Shown here piece after piece: positions 36,862-46,673 of a stretch of 64,000 bases of DNA (position 1 is the first letter of the stretch; every line of letters begins with the position of its first letter). The notes below the pieces were generated by a model. The model saw only the letters and a list, made by a program, of their open reading frames with translations. It made no database searches and was not told where the DNA came from. Origin of the DNA: Moraxellaceae bacterium (GTDB lineage Bacteria; Pseudomonadota; Gammaproteobacteria; Pseudomonadales; Moraxellaceae); assembly GCA_004173455.1 (NCBI GenBank), contig SECL01000003.1, forward strand, positions 61,951-125,950, read 5' to 3'. A program made the translations under genes and the position numbers.

Positions 36862-37287
36862 TTATTCTCCCACCAGCGTATTGTGCATGCGGGTCGACTG
36901 ATACAGATAAGCCGCCCCAATCAATAGCACGGTAACGCCGGATAACATCACATTGGCCGGCACAATCGCATACGCGTCACGGCTATGAATAAAGGCATTA
37001 AAAATAGCTGCAATCATGCCAAAACCATACAACCAGAATCCGACCATGTCTGCTTTGCGCTGGCTGTCTACCGGACGAAACCACACATAAAACAGGTTGA
37101 TCAGGCGGGGAATAATGGCAAACACCAAGCCCAATGTAACCACCCAACTGGCTGCCTTGGCCCAGAATATTTCAGCAGTGCTGCTGTACACATAATCAAA
37201 AATCAAACCCGCCACAAAAAAACCAAACGGAATTGGATTGAGCAGCATATACAGGGCATACAGGATGCCGGATCGTTGATGGGTCAT
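36862..37287 (-). CDS. DUF2231-like small membrane protein
   Basis: This protein of about 141 residues has four transmembrane helices: IPFGFFVAGLIFDYVY, AASWVVTLGLVFAIIPRLI, GFWLYGFGMIAAIFNAFIH and VMLSGVTVLLIGAAYLYQ. The short charged loop RPVDSQRKADM and the helix pattern match DUF2231-type proteins, which often accompany periplasmic oxidoreductases, and here the quinoprotein gene begins two bases after its stop. I set the start at ATG 37287 (MTHQRSGIL) because the frame upstream opens at a TTG (37359) and adds 24 residues that do not look like family sequence. Neither start has a clear ribosome site. Confidence 0.65.
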   Translation of the reverse strand: MTHQRSGILYALYMLLNPIPFGFFVAGLIFDYVYSSTAEIFWAKAASWVVTLGLVFAIIPRLINLFYVWFRPVDSQRKADMVGFWLYGFGMIAAIFNAFIHSRDAYAIVPANVMLSGVTVLLIGAAYLYQSTRMHNTLVGE

Positions 37288-37423
37288 GGAGGTTAAGCTC
37301 GGCAAATAAATATCCAGCTTTATTTTGCGGATTTTTTGAGCAAAGACAGTTGAATTCAATGAAGTATTTTGTTGTTTTTATAAAACTTAATCTTAAGCAT
37401 TGAGATAAAAATCGGTATAAAAA

Positions 37424-37447
37424 AAGCAGCTTTAATTCAAGCTGCTT
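37424..37447 (-). terminator. Rho-independent terminator after yggT
   Basis: AAGCAGCTT and its complement AAGCTGCTT form a 9-bp stem with a 6-base loop; on the minus strand TTTTTTT follows. It ends the proC-yggT transcript. Confidence 0.85.
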
Positions 37448-37480
37448 AAATTTTTTCTATTCAAACCAGAGAGTTTTGGA

Positions 37481-38056
37481 TCAATGCCCCACCGAGGCCA
37501 ACAATACCATCGCAGCCTGTGCCATGAGTTGCTCTGCAAGATAAATCGCCAGCAAGGCAATAATCGGTGAAAAATCCAGTGGCCCTGTATTGGGCAAAAT
37601 CCGGCGAAATGGTGCCAGTAACGGTTCAGCCAATTGCCACACCACATCAATAAACGGCGAGCGCGCATTGGTAAATACGGTCACCCAGCTCAAAATAATA
37701 GAACCAAAAATAATATAGCGGCAAAAACGCAATAAACCCTCAATCAGCGATAAAAAGGTCGCTACCAACAGCTCTACTGGCAGTGGCGCAGGCAGGCCAT
37801 TGAGATAAGCATTGCCCATTAAATCCAGCAACTTTAACAGCACCAGCAACACCAGCGCTGCCAGATTCAGGCGGCCATTGGCAATTGTCGGCAAAATCCG
37901 GCTAAACATATCCACCACAGGTGTGGCCTTAACGGTGGCTTGTACCACCGGATTAAAATAATCCACCGCAGCAAGTTGCATGATAAAACGTAAAAAAATC
38001 AACAGTGTTGCAATATTAATCACAAGATTAAACACAACTGAAGAAAGAGGTTCCAT
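37481..38056 (-). CDS. YggT family membrane protein
   Basis: This 191-residue inner-membrane protein has two YggT repeats. Each is a hydrophobic helix pair with the motif of the type YFNPVVQATVKATPVVDMFSRILP (first copy, about residues 30-55) and SPFIDVVWQLAEPLLAPFRRILPNTGP (second copy, about 128-155). YggT proteins are broadly conserved and encoded next to proC, as here. Proposed roles in osmotic or acid shock, or in the assembly of membrane complexes, are not firmly established. It lies about 105 bases after proC on the same strand and has its own terminator downstream. Confidence 0.9.
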   Translation of the reverse strand: MEPLSSVVFNLVINIATLLIFLRFIMQLAAVDYFNPVVQATVKATPVVDMFSRILPTIANGRLNLAALVLLVLLKLLDLMGNAYLNGLPAPLPVELLVATFLSLIEGLLRFCRYIIFGSIILSWVTVFTNARSPFIDVVWQLAEPLLAPFRRILPNTGPLDFSPIIALLAIYLAEQLMAQAAMVLLASVGH

Positions 38057-38161
38057 GCATGTGTTCCAGATTTAAAGATTTAAAGACGCCACTTTGATAT
38101 TACCTTGCACGGGTACTGATGCTCATACTACATGACAGCCAGCCTGTGATGGTAACATGAG

Positions 38162-39040
38162 CTAGTTCGTTGTACTGCCAGCCGCCAGCGCAATGGCTAA
38201 TTCTGCACTGCGCATGGCCGCCGCCTGCAACGCCTGCTGCACATGATGACTAACCTGCGCAGCTTCCATGGACTCAATGGCGGCTTGCGTGGTGCCATTG
38301 GGTGAGGTCACATTTTTACGCAATTGAGCTGGCGCATATGGACTACTCACCGCCATTTTGGCCGCACCTAATGCCGTTTGCAGGGTGAGTGCGCGCGCCT
38401 GTGCTTCGGTAAGACCTAAATCCTGCCCCGCCTGAATCATGGCTTCCATCAGGTAAAAAAAGTAAGCCGGGCCTGAGCCAGATACAGCAGTCACGGCATC
38501 CAGTTGCTGTTCCTGTTCCACCCACAATACCAGACCGGCAGCCTGCATGATGTTGCTGGCCAGTGTACGATCTGCGTTATTCACGGCTGAAGGGGCAAAC
38601 AATCCGGTTGCGCCAGTCTGAATCAGCGCCGGCGTATTGGGCATGGCACGTACAATGCGCGCGTACCCATCCAGCACACTGGCCAGGGTAGAAATAGTAA
38701 CACCCGCGGCAATTGAAATAATTAACTGATTCTTAAAATATCCACGCAAGGGCTGTAGCACCTGCGTGATCACCTGTGGCTTGACCGCCAGTATCACCAC
38801 GTGTGCATCTTGGATGGCCTGCTGGTTATCAGTGGTCACCTGAATCCCAAACTGGCGCAAGGTGTCATGTAGCGCGTCTGCCGGCTCGGACACAATAATA
38901 TCACTGGCCTTGATTTGCTGAGCCAGCAAGCCGCCAATCAGCGCCTGTGCCATATTTCCGCCCCCAATAAAAGCAATTTTACTCGGGGAAATGCTTGGAT
39001 TGGCTATTGAATCTGCTGTTGAATGTGCTGTAACGTGCAT
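38162..39040 (-). CDS. proC: Pyrroline-5-carboxylate reductase
   Basis: This NAD(P)H-dependent enzyme reduces pyrroline-5-carboxylate in the last step of proline synthesis. The Rossmann fold opens with KIAFIGGGNMAQALIGGLL (about residue 22). VILAVKPQVI, RAMPNTPALIQTGATGLF and AVSGSGPAYFFYLMEAM follow, and the C-terminal signature is VTSPNGTTQAAIESME. The first 20 residues (Ser/Ala-rich) are not part of the fold and may mean that a later start is used. The length of 292 is slightly above the usual 270-275. yggT follows on the same strand, a widely conserved pairing. Confidence 0.94.
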   Translation of the reverse strand: MHVTAHSTADSIANPSISPSKIAFIGGGNMAQALIGGLLAQQIKASDIIVSEPADALHDTLRQFGIQVTTDNQQAIQDAHVVILAVKPQVITQVLQPLRGYFKNQLIISIAAGVTISTLASVLDGYARIVRAMPNTPALIQTGATGLFAPSAVNNADRTLASNIMQAAGLVLWVEQEQQLDAVTAVSGSGPAYFFYLMEAMIQAGQDLGLTEAQARALTLQTALGAAKMAVSSPYAPAQLRKNVTSPNGTTQAAIESMEAAQVSHHVQQALQAAAMRSAELAIALAAGSTTN

Positions 39041-39070
39041 GCTGAACTCTTTGGTAATCCATGATTAAAA

Positions 39071-40270
39071 TTAATTTAAAGCCTGACACAACTGGTTAAT
39101 CATCCAGCTCATATCCCAGTCTTTTTTGGGGCGCTCTCCCATCCGCAGCACCACCAGATCATGCTGAGGCTGAATAAACAAACACTGCCCGCGTAACCCT
39201 TCCAGATAAAATAAATTGTCATCATTAAAGGCCGTGGTGGCATGTGTGGCTTCATACCATGGAATACCCCGAATCAGCCCGTAATCATGCGCTTTCAGCC
39301 ACAACTGGTAGCCATAATCACCGCGACCATCCACCACACCGCGTTCAGGGGTATTACGCGGGATCTGCATCTCATCCAGCCACTGCGATGATACAATCTG
39401 CCGGCCTGCAAACTGTCCGCGATTGACAAACAATTGCCCTACCCGCAACCAGTCTTCGGCTTGGGCAAAAAAAGCCCCAAACGTTCTGGCATGTCCCTGT
39501 GGCTTATCCAACCATAAAAAACCTGAATGACAATGTAATGGCTGCCACAGATACTTGCTCAAAAATTGTGCTGCCGTTAATCCGGAAACACGTTGCACAA
39601 TGATGCCCAGTAGCTGCGTGTTGTAATTATTATATTCAAAATATTGGCCGGGTGGCGACACACAAGGCAAGGCCAACGCCGTCCGCTCAAGGTCATCGCC
39701 CAGATACAGCGGAATCACCGGCAATATCCAAGTTTTGGCATCGACCTTGACATCACTTTTAAGTCCCGACTGCATGCTCAGCAAGTGCTCAATACTAATC
39801 TCACGCCGCGCATCGTGTTGCCATTCCGGCAAAAATTCAGCCGCCTTGACGTGTACACCTGCAATCATTTTCTGATCAATGGCAATTCCAATCATGAGCG
39901 CAACCAGCGTCTTCAGCATTGACATCGAATTAAACTGATAATGCGGCTTAAACTGGTGATAAAACTGATGCACCAACTGGCCTTTCCATAACACCAGAAA
40001 GGCGCGGGTTTGGTGCTTTAACAAATACTGGTCAATGGTTTGCCAGCCTTGTGCAGAGAGTGGAAACGGCTCAGTTAACGGTAAAAATGACGGCTGACCT
40101 GCCGGATTGCCCGGCACCATGGCACGTGGCTGATACCAGTTGCTTTGGGTAATGGGCTGAATGCGCTGCGAACCCAGTACCCGCTGTGCATACTGCACCT
40201 GATGGCTCAAGTATGGCAAAAATCCTTTGGAACGCTTGTTCAGTTCACCGCTATTGTCATTATTTTTCAT
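39071..40270 (-). CDS. Serine hydrolase of the beta-lactamase/esterase class C fold
   Basis: This 399-residue protein has no evident signal peptide, so it is probably cytoplasmic. The S-x-x-K motif is SMLK in FNSMSMLKTLVALMIG (about residue 120), and the Tyr-x-Asn equivalent is YNNYNTQLLG. An HxG-like segment near HATTAFNDDNLFYLEG is less clear. The family covers esterases, peptidases and class C-like enzymes; without export a resistance role is unlikely, and EstB-like carboxylesterase activity is more plausible. Its start overlaps the end of tilS by 11 bases, so it is translated after tilS. The first 90 residues form a proline-rich, non-catalytic N-terminal region. Confidence 0.8.
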   Translation of the reverse strand: MKNNDNSGELNKRSKGFLPYLSHQVQYAQRVLGSQRIQPITQSNWYQPRAMVPGNPAGQPSFLPLTEPFPLSAQGWQTIDQYLLKHQTRAFLVLWKGQLVHQFYHQFKPHYQFNSMSMLKTLVALMIGIAIDQKMIAGVHVKAAEFLPEWQHDARREISIEHLLSMQSGLKSDVKVDAKTWILPVIPLYLGDDLERTALALPCVSPPGQYFEYNNYNTQLLGIIVQRVSGLTAAQFLSKYLWQPLHCHSGFLWLDKPQGHARTFGAFFAQAEDWLRVGQLFVNRGQFAGRQIVSSQWLDEMQIPRNTPERGVVDGRGDYGYQLWLKAHDYGLIRGIPWYEATHATTAFNDDNLFYLEGLRGQCLFIQPQHDLVVLRMGERPKKDWDMSWMINQLCQALN

Positions 40271-41648
40271 CTTGTGCTGCTTCCTGTTTAAATATCGTTG
40301 TTGGCGTTTTTGTCATCGTTGGGGACACCAAACAAGGCAGCCAGCCATCCTTGATCAGGACTTGCTGCTGATTAACCCAAAAACCTTGCGGTGTAAAGAC
40401 ACCCAATAGCTGATCCTGCACAGCGCACAAATGTACTTGCGCTCGTTGCCATGGCGCAATTTTGGCTTCCTGCAAACATTTTTTTAATGGCCAATGCCCA
40501 GATCGCCTCTGCACATGGATCACTTCACCACCGCGGCGTGCCCGTAATGAAAATAGCTGCTGCATCAACTGGGCAGGAAAACCCAATTGCTGTTGCTGCC
40601 ATTGCCACTGGCCTGTGGGCAATTCAAGCAATTGTCCACAGCGCCACCGAACTTGCACATCCTGTGCAGTATCCAGTTGCTTTGGCAGGCGATATAGCTG
40701 ATTCTGGTAACGCCGGAATTGCCAGCCTTGCCATTCAATTTTGGGGGTTGCATCCTGACGGGCATCCAATAGGGTATGTCGAACCGCTTCAACCAGATGA
40801 AATGCCGGTGCATATTGCTCAGCACCTTGCATCCAGCGCGATAACAGCAAGCGCTGCCGTGACTGGCTTAATAATTCAAGCGCCGCAATATTCAACAGCG
40901 TGGCATCACCACACTGGCTCCAGTCCTGCGCCAGCACCTCCTGTAAAATGTCCTGACTATCCTGCATCAGCAAGGCGGTACGGCTTAAGGTACTGTCCAT
41001 GCTCGGCCAGCGATTTTTTAGTAATGGCCACACCTGTTGACGCAAAAACACACGGTCAAAATTATCTTGCTCGTTGGCAGGGTCATCAATATATTCGGGG
41101 CAAAGCAAGGTCGCCAACTCAGTAATCTGCTGGCGTGAACTATTGAGTAATGGCCGCCATAGTCTTTTGGTGTTGCGATGCTCCACAGTTTGCATGGCCG
41201 ACAACCCTTTGACCCCACTGCCAGACATCAAGCGCAAAAAGATGGTTTCGGCCTGATCCTGCTGATGATGCCCCAATACCAGGATTTCGTGATTCTGCAA
41301 TACGCCAAATAACGCCTGATAACGCGCCTTGCGGGCTTCTGCCTCAATATTCCCAGCGGCCACATTCACTGCCTGAATCATACAGGGAAGCTGCCATTGC
41401 TGGCATTGCCCGGCCAACCAGCTCGCCCACTGTGCAGCAGGTGCCTGTAGCTGATGATTAATGTGGACAATCCGCACCCGACCCGGACACAGCAAATGCA
41501 GCGCACAAGCCAGACTCAATGAATCACGGCCACCGCTACAGGCCACCACAAACTGTTGCTGTGGATCAAACTGCCCTAATTGCTGCTGGATCTGTTTTGT
41601 AACTGGCTGCTGCCAAAACGCATCAGACGCTGATAACGTGCCTGGCAT
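40260..41648 (-). CDS. tilS: tRNA(Ile)-lysidine synthetase
   Basis: TilS puts lysine on C34 of tRNA-Ile(CAU), so that it reads AUA instead of AUG; it is essential. The ATP-pyrophosphatase loop is [16 protein letters not shown] (about residues 35-50). The N-type domain has [31 protein letters not shown], and the C-terminal part has the basic RARRGGEVI and [15 protein letters not shown] blocks. The length of 462 is normal for the long form. It overlaps the 3' end of accA by 73 bases. No better internal start is visible, so the overlap seems real, and it suggests translational coupling. The serine hydrolase gene follows with an 11-base overlap. Confidence 0.93.
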   Translation of the reverse strand: MPGTLSASDAFWQQPVTKQIQQQLGQFDPQQQFVVACSGGRDSLSLACALHLLCPGRVRIVHINHQLQAPAAQWASWLAGQCQQWQLPCMIQAVNVAAGNIEAEARKARYQALFGVLQNHEILVLGHHQQDQAETIFLRLMSGSGVKGLSAMQTVEHRNTKRLWRPLLNSSRQQITELATLLCPEYIDDPANEQDNFDRVFLRQQVWPLLKNRWPSMDSTLSRTALLMQDSQDILQEVLAQDWSQCGDATLLNIAALELLSQSRQRLLLSRWMQGAEQYAPAFHLVEAVRHTLLDARQDATPKIEWQGWQFRRYQNQLYRLPKQLDTAQDVQVRWRCGQLLELPTGQWQWQQQQLGFPAQLMQQLFSLRARRGGEVIHVQRRSGHWPLKKCLQEAKIAPWQRAQVHLCAVQDQLLGVFTPQGFWVNQQQVLIKDGWLPCLVSPTMTKTPTTIFKQEAAQDEK

Positions 41649-42412
41649 CGCGCTTCACTCTCCATTAATGACAATTCATCCAGCGAATCGCGCAAGACCC
41701 GATGCAGGCGCTCCATCACCACCAATGGCTGCAAATGTGCCCCTTCGCCTTCATCAATCACATGCTCGACAACTCCCATGTCATACAGGCGATCTGCAGT
41801 AATGGCCATGGCTTCACTGGCCTGCGCGGCTTTTTCATTGGTTTTCCACAAAATAGTGGCACAGCCTTCTGGTGAAATCACCGAATAAATACTGTGCGAC
41901 AGCATAATCACCCGGTCTGCCACCCCGATCGCCAGCGCGCCACCCGAACCCCCTTCACCAATCACCGTGGCAATGACCGGCACTTTCAGGCGTGACAATA
42001 CCGCCAGATTACGCGCAATCGCTTCGGCTTGTCCACGCTCCTCCGCACCCACGCCCGGATAAGCCCCCATGGTATCAATAAAGGTAAACACCGGCAGGCC
42101 ATAATGCTCAGCCATTTCAAACAGGCGCAATGACTTGCGGTAACCTTCTGGATTACACATGCCAAAGTTGTGTTGCAGACGCTCGCGGGTACTGCGGCCT
42201 TTATGCTGACCCAGCACCATCACCGGCTGACCATCAAAGCGCGCCAATCCGCCAATCATGGCACCATCGTCGCCATACACGCGGTCACCATGCAGCGGAT
42301 CAAACTCGCTAAATAGCTCCCCGATATAATCCAGAAACTGTGGCCGTTCAGGATGTCTGGCAATCTGCACCGTTTTCCATGCCGCATAGACATTCGGTTC
42401 TACTTTAATCAA
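41576..42412 (-). CDS. accA: Acetyl-CoA carboxylase, carboxyltransferase alpha subunit
   Basis: AccA with AccD transfers CO2 from carboxybiotin to acetyl-CoA, the first step of fatty-acid synthesis. Landmarks are [82 protein letters not shown] and [10 protein letters not shown] place the start at TTG 42412 ([15 protein letters not shown]): AGGAGG sits at 42422-42427, nine bases upstream, giving 278 residues. A frame from ATG 42490 would overlap ppx by 77 bases and adds residues unlike the family. The TTG lies one base after the ppx stop, so translation is coupled. The 3' end overlaps tilS by 73 bases. Confidence 0.94.
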   Translation of the reverse strand: MIKVEPNVYAAWKTVQIARHPERPQFLDYIGELFSEFDPLHGDRVYGDDGAMIGGLARFDGQPVMVLGQHKGRSTRERLQHNFGMCNPEGYRKSLRLFEMAEHYGLPVFTFIDTMGAYPGVGAEERGQAEAIARNLAVLSRLKVPVIATVIGEGGSGGALAIGVADRVIMLSHSIYSVISPEGCATILWKTNEKAAQASEAMAITADRLYDMGVVEHVIDEGEGAHLQPLVVMERLHRVLRDSLDELSLMESEARCQARYQRLMRFGSSQLQNRSSSN

Positions 42413-42413
42413 T

Positions 42414-43958
42414 TTACGATTCCTCCTGACCCGGTGCATGACGTTTTGTGGCGCTTTCAAGAACTTGTAGCTGAATACCCCAGTGTTCAAACTGTTGTTG
42501 TTCTTCCTGTAAATCCGTTAGGAATAGCAAGCTGGACTGGCCATAATCCTGTACATCCAGTTGCCATGTGTGCTTGTCCTGAATGGATAGCTGAATCTGG
42601 GGCTGCTGCTGGTCACTACGGCTATGATGCAGTAATACCGCCAAACGCAATAATAAGCACACAGACAGCAGCGGCAAGCCCCCACTTTTAAGCACTTGCT
42701 CTTTTTGTTCAGCTTTGAGCTTGCGCCGATGGCTGGCCACCAGCAATGCCAGCCGACTCTGATCTACCTGTGAAAACCCCGGAATATCCGAATGCTGCAA
42801 CAGATAAGCGCCATGACGGTGATATCCGCCATGACTAATAGCCAGTCCAATTTCATGCAAATAGGCCGCGCGGCGTAATAAATCCGCACAATCCGCATCC
42901 AGATTTAAGGCAGGCGCCACCTGATCAAACAATTGTCTGGCGGTATTCACTACCCGTTCTGCCTGACGCGGGTCAGCGTGATAACGTGCCATCATGGCCT
43001 GCACACTGCGGTCACGAATGTCCTCATGGCGAAAACGACCCAGCAGGTCATACATCACGCCTTCACGCAACGCCCCATCCGAATAGGCCATTTTATCCAG
43101 CTTTAGCACCTCAAAAATGGCGCACAAAATCGCCAGACCAGCAGGCAATACCGCACGGCGATCTTCACGCAAGCCTTCAAAATCAATGTGTTTAATATCG
43201 GAAAGTTTAAGCAAGCGTTCTTTGAGCACCTGCAAGCCGTCTTTTAGGATATTTTCTTGCGTATCGCTTAGACCAAGATTCACCAGCACTTGACGGCATG
43301 CCTTGATCGTACCACTGGAACCCACCACCGTATCCCAGCCAGTAGCCTGATAGGTACTGGCAATGGCACGAATTTCCTTTTTGGCCGCAGCGACTGCCCG
43401 CTCAAAGGCCTTAGCACTAATACTGCCGTCGGCAAAAAAAGCGCGGGTATAGGCCACACAGCCCATTTGCAGTGACTCAGTATGAATGGGCTCAAAATCC
43501 TCGCCAATAATAAATTCGGTTGAGCCACCGCCAATATCCACCACCAATCGGCGTCCGCCATTGGCCATGGTATGCGACACCCCCAGATAAATCAGGCGGG
43601 CTTCTTCACGGCCTGCAATAATTTCAATGGGTTTTGGCAAAATCTCGGCCGCACGTTGCATAAATTCCTGTGAATTTTCCGCTTGACGCAAGGCATTGGT
43701 CGCCACAATGCGCAGCCGATTTGGGGTAACCGCACCAAGGCGTCCGACAAAACGGCTTAAGCACTCAAGACCTCGTTGCTGAGCTGCTTCATTCAAATGG
43801 TTATTTTCATCAAGACCGGCTGCCAACTGGACTTTTTCCGACATGGACGCCACTTTGCGCACTTCGCCATGATCCAGACGGGCAATCGCCAAATGAAAGC
43901 TGTTAGAACCCATATCAATGGCAGCCAGTAATTCTTCTTCTGCTAAAAAATCAGACAT
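42414..43958 (-). CDS. ppx: Exopolyphosphatase
   Basis: This 514-residue Ppx/GppA-family enzyme removes phosphate from polyphosphate ends. The ASKHA ATPase fold shows [17 protein letters not shown] at the N-terminus, [12 protein letters not shown], and the phosphate-binding loop [15 protein letters not shown] near residue 140. A C-terminal HD-like helical region includes [28 protein letters not shown]. The length and the long C-terminal half support Ppx rather than the GppA phosphohydrolase, although the two are hard to separate by eye. accA begins one base after its stop. It is divergent from trxA. Confidence 0.9.
   Translation of the reverse strand: MSDFLAEEELLAAIDMGSNSFHLAIARLDHGEVRKVASMSEKVQLAAGLDENNHLNEAAQQRGLECLSRFVGRLGAVTPNRLRIVATNALRQAENSQEFMQRAAEILPKPIEIIAGREEARLIYLGVSHTMANGGRRLVVDIGGGSTEFIIGEDFEPIHTESLQMGCVAYTRAFFADGSISAKAFERAVAAAKKEIRAIASTYQATGWDTVVGSSGTIKACRQVLVNLGLSDTQENILKDGLQVLKERLLKLSDIKHIDFEGLREDRRAVLPAGLAILCAIFEVLKLDKMAYSDGALREGVMYDLLGRFRHEDIRDRSVQAMMARYHADPRQAERVVNTARQLFDQVAPALNLDADCADLLRRAAYLHEIGLAISHGGYHRHGAYLLQHSDIPGFSQVDQSRLALLVASHRRKLKAEQKEQVLKSGGLPLLSVCLLLRLAVLLHHSRSDQQQPQIQLSIQDKHTWQLDVQDYGQSSLLFLTDLQEEQQQFEHWGIQLQVLESATKRHAPGQEES
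42422..42427 (-). promoter_or_regulatory. Strong Shine-Dalgarno that fixes a TTG start for accA
   Basis: AGGAGG on the minus strand lies nine bases before TTG 42412. It sits inside the last codons of ppx and is the best ribosome site in this stretch, which settles the accA start. Confidence 0.8.
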
Positions 43959-44240
43959 GTTGATTTATTTACTCCACCCTCAGCCTGTACAGGGTAAAGC
44001 ACCCTTTTAGGAAAGAAAAGCCAGTATTGGCGATATGTGAAACCAGTTTATAGCATGTGTAGGCGCTGACAGCAGCAATACCGCAAAAACAATTGATTGC
44101 CTAAAACGATACACAAAATCGAAAGCATCCATTGGACAAAAAGGTCAATGTCACTGACAATAAGCAAATCTTAGCGGTATCATGCGGTTAATAAGATGCA
44201 TCATCCTATGCAGCATGATCCATTATATCACTGGAGTAAA

Positions 44241-44567
44241 ATGATGACTGCTATTGTCAATACAACTGATCAAGATTTTAAAGCAGACGTATTAGAGTCT
44301 GATGTACCCGTACTGGTAGATTTCTGGGCAGGCTGGTGTGCGCCTTGTAAAGCCATTGCACCGGTACTGGAAGACTTGGCCAACGAATACGATGGCAAGC
44401 TCAAGATTGTTAAGGTTGACGTGACGTCCTGTGAAGACACTGCTGTCCAGTACAATATCCGCAACATTCCGGCGCTGTTGATTTTTAAAGACGGTCAGGC
44501 CGTTGCACAACAAGTGGGTGCGCAGCCACGTTCCAAACTGGCCGCTTTCATTGACCAAAATATTTAA
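44241..44567 (+). CDS. trxA: Thioredoxin 1
   Basis: This 108-residue cytoplasmic dithiol reductase has its active site at WCAPC (residues 32-36) in DFWAGWCAPCKAIAP; E. coli has WCGPC. The buried Asp in VLVDFWA, the cis-Pro in IRNIPALLIFKDG and the C-terminal helix are normal. The Gly-to-Ala change in the CXXC loop should shift redox potential slightly; I recall the same motif in Acinetobacter, so it is a lineage trait. I start at ATG 44241 (or 44244), with GGAG five bases upstream, rather than at the in-frame ATG 44196, which would add 15 unrelated residues. rho follows, as in E. coli. Confidence 0.95.
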   Translation: MMTAIVNTTDQDFKADVLESDVPVLVDFWAGWCAPCKAIAPVLEDLANEYDGKLKIVKVDVTSCEDTAVQYNIRNIPALLIFKDGQAVAQQVGAQPRSKLAAFIDQNI

Positions 44568-44899
44568 TGCTTATTTAATCTTTACAACACTGCTTACCGC
44601 TCCTAAAACCATTGATGGTCGGTAAGCAGTATTCATTCCTGATGATGAGTTCTAATCTAATTTCTGATTTAATGTTTAAGCCTAGTTGTGCTGCACATGC
44701 ATTTTTTCTTTAATATCGCCAGTGTTACTATTGCTCGTGTTTATTGATACAACACCGTGAACACAGCTCAATTTGCTTGTCTACGCATTTACTTGTCTAA
44801 GCACGCTTTATAGTAGTGGCAGACTGGCCTGTCAAAGCGCAAATGGCATTGTTGTGGCAAAACTGCAATGAATTTTGACAGCTTGCTATTGAACAAATA

Positions 44900-44929
44900 T
44901 TGACAAATGCGCAATCAGGGTTTTATAGT
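44900..44929 (+). promoter_or_regulatory. rho: Sigma-70 promoter for rho
   Basis: TTGACA (44900-44905) and TATAGT (44924-44929) are 18 bases apart, the former a perfect -35. Transcription would begin near 44936, giving a leader of about 240 bases. A second TTGACA at 44875-44880 has no good -10. Confidence 0.7.
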
Positions 44930-44943
44930 GTGGTGAAGATTAA

Positions 44944-45009
44944 GGCAAGTCACTTGCCGCTTGAATGATGGAATCATTTTTATCATTCGGAGAATAGCCG
45001 TTCGGCTCC
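44944..45009 (+). promoter_or_regulatory. Structured rho leader with consecutive hairpins
   Basis: GGCAAG/CTTGCC (44944-44949 with 44953-44958) has a 3-base loop, and GAATGAT/ATCATTC (44963-44969 with 44982-44988) a 12-base loop. A third, weaker AGCC/GGCT hairpin (44996-45007) lies within GGAG...CTCC. The start of the message is thus folded while the following 160 bases are C/U-rich and open. Rho autoregulates by attenuation in its own leader in E. coli, and this looks like the local counterpart. Confidence 0.5.
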
Positions 45010-45177
45010 TGAAATTGTCTATAGACTTTTCGCTTTCGTTATCTACTGGTCGTTTTTAACTTGCTTACGTATAAGGCAGGTAAAAATGCATATTTGTATA
45101 TTTTCATCGTATCGAGGCGCACCCTTGCAATCTTTTGCTGCGTTTGTATCCCCATCTTTATTCACATCTGAACCTTT

Positions 45178-46446
45178 ATGAATCTTACTGAACTGAAGAA
45201 AAAACCAATTGGTGAACTCATTCAAATTGCTGAGTTCATGGGTCTTGAAGGCATGGCGCGTAATCGCAAGCAAGACATTATTTTTGCAATTCTCAAACGA
45301 CATGCCATGAATGGCGAAGAAATTTTTGGTGACGGCGTTCTGGAGATTTTATCAGACGGTTTTGGTTTTTTACGCTCGGCTGCTGGCTCTTATCTGGCAG
45401 GTCCAGACGATATCTATGTCAGCCCGTCGCAGATTCGCCGTTTTAATTTACGAACTGGTGACACCATTACCGGCACTATTCGTCCGCCCAAAGAAGGCGA
45501 ACGCTACTTTGCCCTGCTCAAAGTTAACCAGATTAACTACGACACGCCAGAAAACTCTCGCAACAAAATTCTGTTTGAAAACCTGACGCCGCTGTTCCCA
45601 ACCGAACAAATGATCATGGAACTAGGTAACGGCACCACTGAGGACTTAACCTCTCGGGTGGTTGACCTGATTGCCCCGGTCGGTAAAGGTCAGCGTTCCA
45701 TTATTGTTGCGCCGCCAAAAGCCGGTAAGACCATGCTACTGCAAAGCCTTGCGCAGTCCATTACCCGCAACAATCCCGAAGCCTTCCTGATTGTTCTGCT
45801 CATTGACGAACGTCCTGAAGAAGTCACCGAAATGGAACGCACCGTGCGCGGTGAAGTGGTGGCCTCTACCTTTGATGAACCACCAGCACGCCATATTCAG
45901 GTTGCTGAAATGGTGATTGAAAAGGCCAAGCGTCTGGTTGAGCACAAAAAAGACGTGGTGATCCTGCTGGACTCCATTACCCGTCTGGCGCGTGCCTACA
46001 ACACCGTGATTCCATCATCCGGCAAGGTACTCACCGGTGGTGTGGACGCCCATGCGCTGGAACGCCCAAAACGCTTCTTTGGTGCTGCCCGTAATATTGA
46101 AGAAGGCGGTAGCTTAACCATCATTTCAACTGCGCTGATTGAAACCGGCAGTAAAATGGATGAAGTGATTTACGAAGAATTTAAAGGTACAGGTAATCAC
46201 GAAATCCATCTGGATCGCCGTATTGCCGAAAAACGGGTCTTCCCGGCCATGAACATCAAAAAGTCAGGTACGCGTCGTGAAGAGCGTCTAATGAATGAAG
46301 ATAATTTACGTAAAGTCTGGATTTTACGCAAATTACTACATCCAATGGATGAACTGGCGGCGATTGAGTTCCTGTTGGATCGCATGAAAGAATCTAAAAC
46401 CAATGATGATTTTTTTGATCAGATGAAGCGTAAGTCTTCGACTTGA
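45178..46446 (+). CDS. rho: Transcription termination factor Rho
   Basis: This 422-residue hexameric RNA helicase ends transcription at untranslated C-rich RNA. The N-terminal helix domain starts [15 protein letters not shown]. The primary RNA-binding cold-shock-like fold spans about 50-130 ([36 protein letters not shown]). The ATPase core has Walker [10 protein letters not shown] near 180, Walker [17 protein letters not shown], the Q-loop [20 protein letters not shown], and the R-loop region. The length is as in E. coli (419). ATG 45178 follows a pyrimidine-rich leader. A strong terminator follows the gene. Confidence 0.97.
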   Translation: MNLTELKKKPIGELIQIAEFMGLEGMARNRKQDIIFAILKRHAMNGEEIFGDGVLEILSDGFGFLRSAAGSYLAGPDDIYVSPSQIRRFNLRTGDTITGTIRPPKEGERYFALLKVNQINYDTPENSRNKILFENLTPLFPTEQMIMELGNGTTEDLTSRVVDLIAPVGKGQRSIIVAPPKAGKTMLLQSLAQSITRNNPEAFLIVLLIDERPEEVTEMERTVRGEVVASTFDEPPARHIQVAEMVIEKAKRLVEHKKDVVILLDSITRLARAYNTVIPSSGKVLTGGVDAHALERPKRFFGAARNIEEGGSLTIISTALIETGSKMDEVIYEEFKGTGNHEIHLDRRIAEKRVFPAMNIKKSGTRREERLMNEDNLRKVWILRKLLHPMDELAAIEFLLDRMKESKTNDDFFDQMKRKSST

Positions 46447-46459
46447 GTGTGATGCTGTC

Positions 46460-46494
46460 AAAAGCACTTTAACCTCACCGTTAAAGTGCTTTTT
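46460..46494 (+). terminator. Rho-independent terminator after rho
   Basis: AAAAGCACTTTAAC pairs with GTTAAAGTGCTTTT around a 6-base loop, with a T-run continuing to 46495. Confidence 0.92.
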
Positions 46495-46673
46495 TATGTC
46501 TTAAAGCAACACGCTCGCTTACAATCGAATCTCGCTTACAATCGAATAAAGTAAATAAAGCCCTTGTCTGGTTTTATCGCCCAATGTATCAATAATGCTA
46601 TGATGCGCATAATCCATAGTGGGCACACTCCCTGCTTGGTGCGGTTTACTCATTTATCCACGTGATCCCCTGT

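Larger units (their letters stand above)
44568..45177. other. trxA-rho intergenic region carrying the rho promoter and leader
   Basis: These 610 bases hold no gene I can support. They hold a perfect 11-bp hairpin after trxA (44589-44599 with 44620-44630), which lacks a U-tract, then AT-rich sequence. A sigma-70 promoter lies at 44900-44929, and a structured leader of about 240 bases before rho contains stacked hairpins at 44944-45009. Confidence 0.6.

Noticed and set aside
40451..41125. 224-codon plus-strand frame opposite tilS
   Set aside because: tilS is unmistakable on the minus strand; the antisense product is low-complexity Ala/Pro-rich with no ribosome site.
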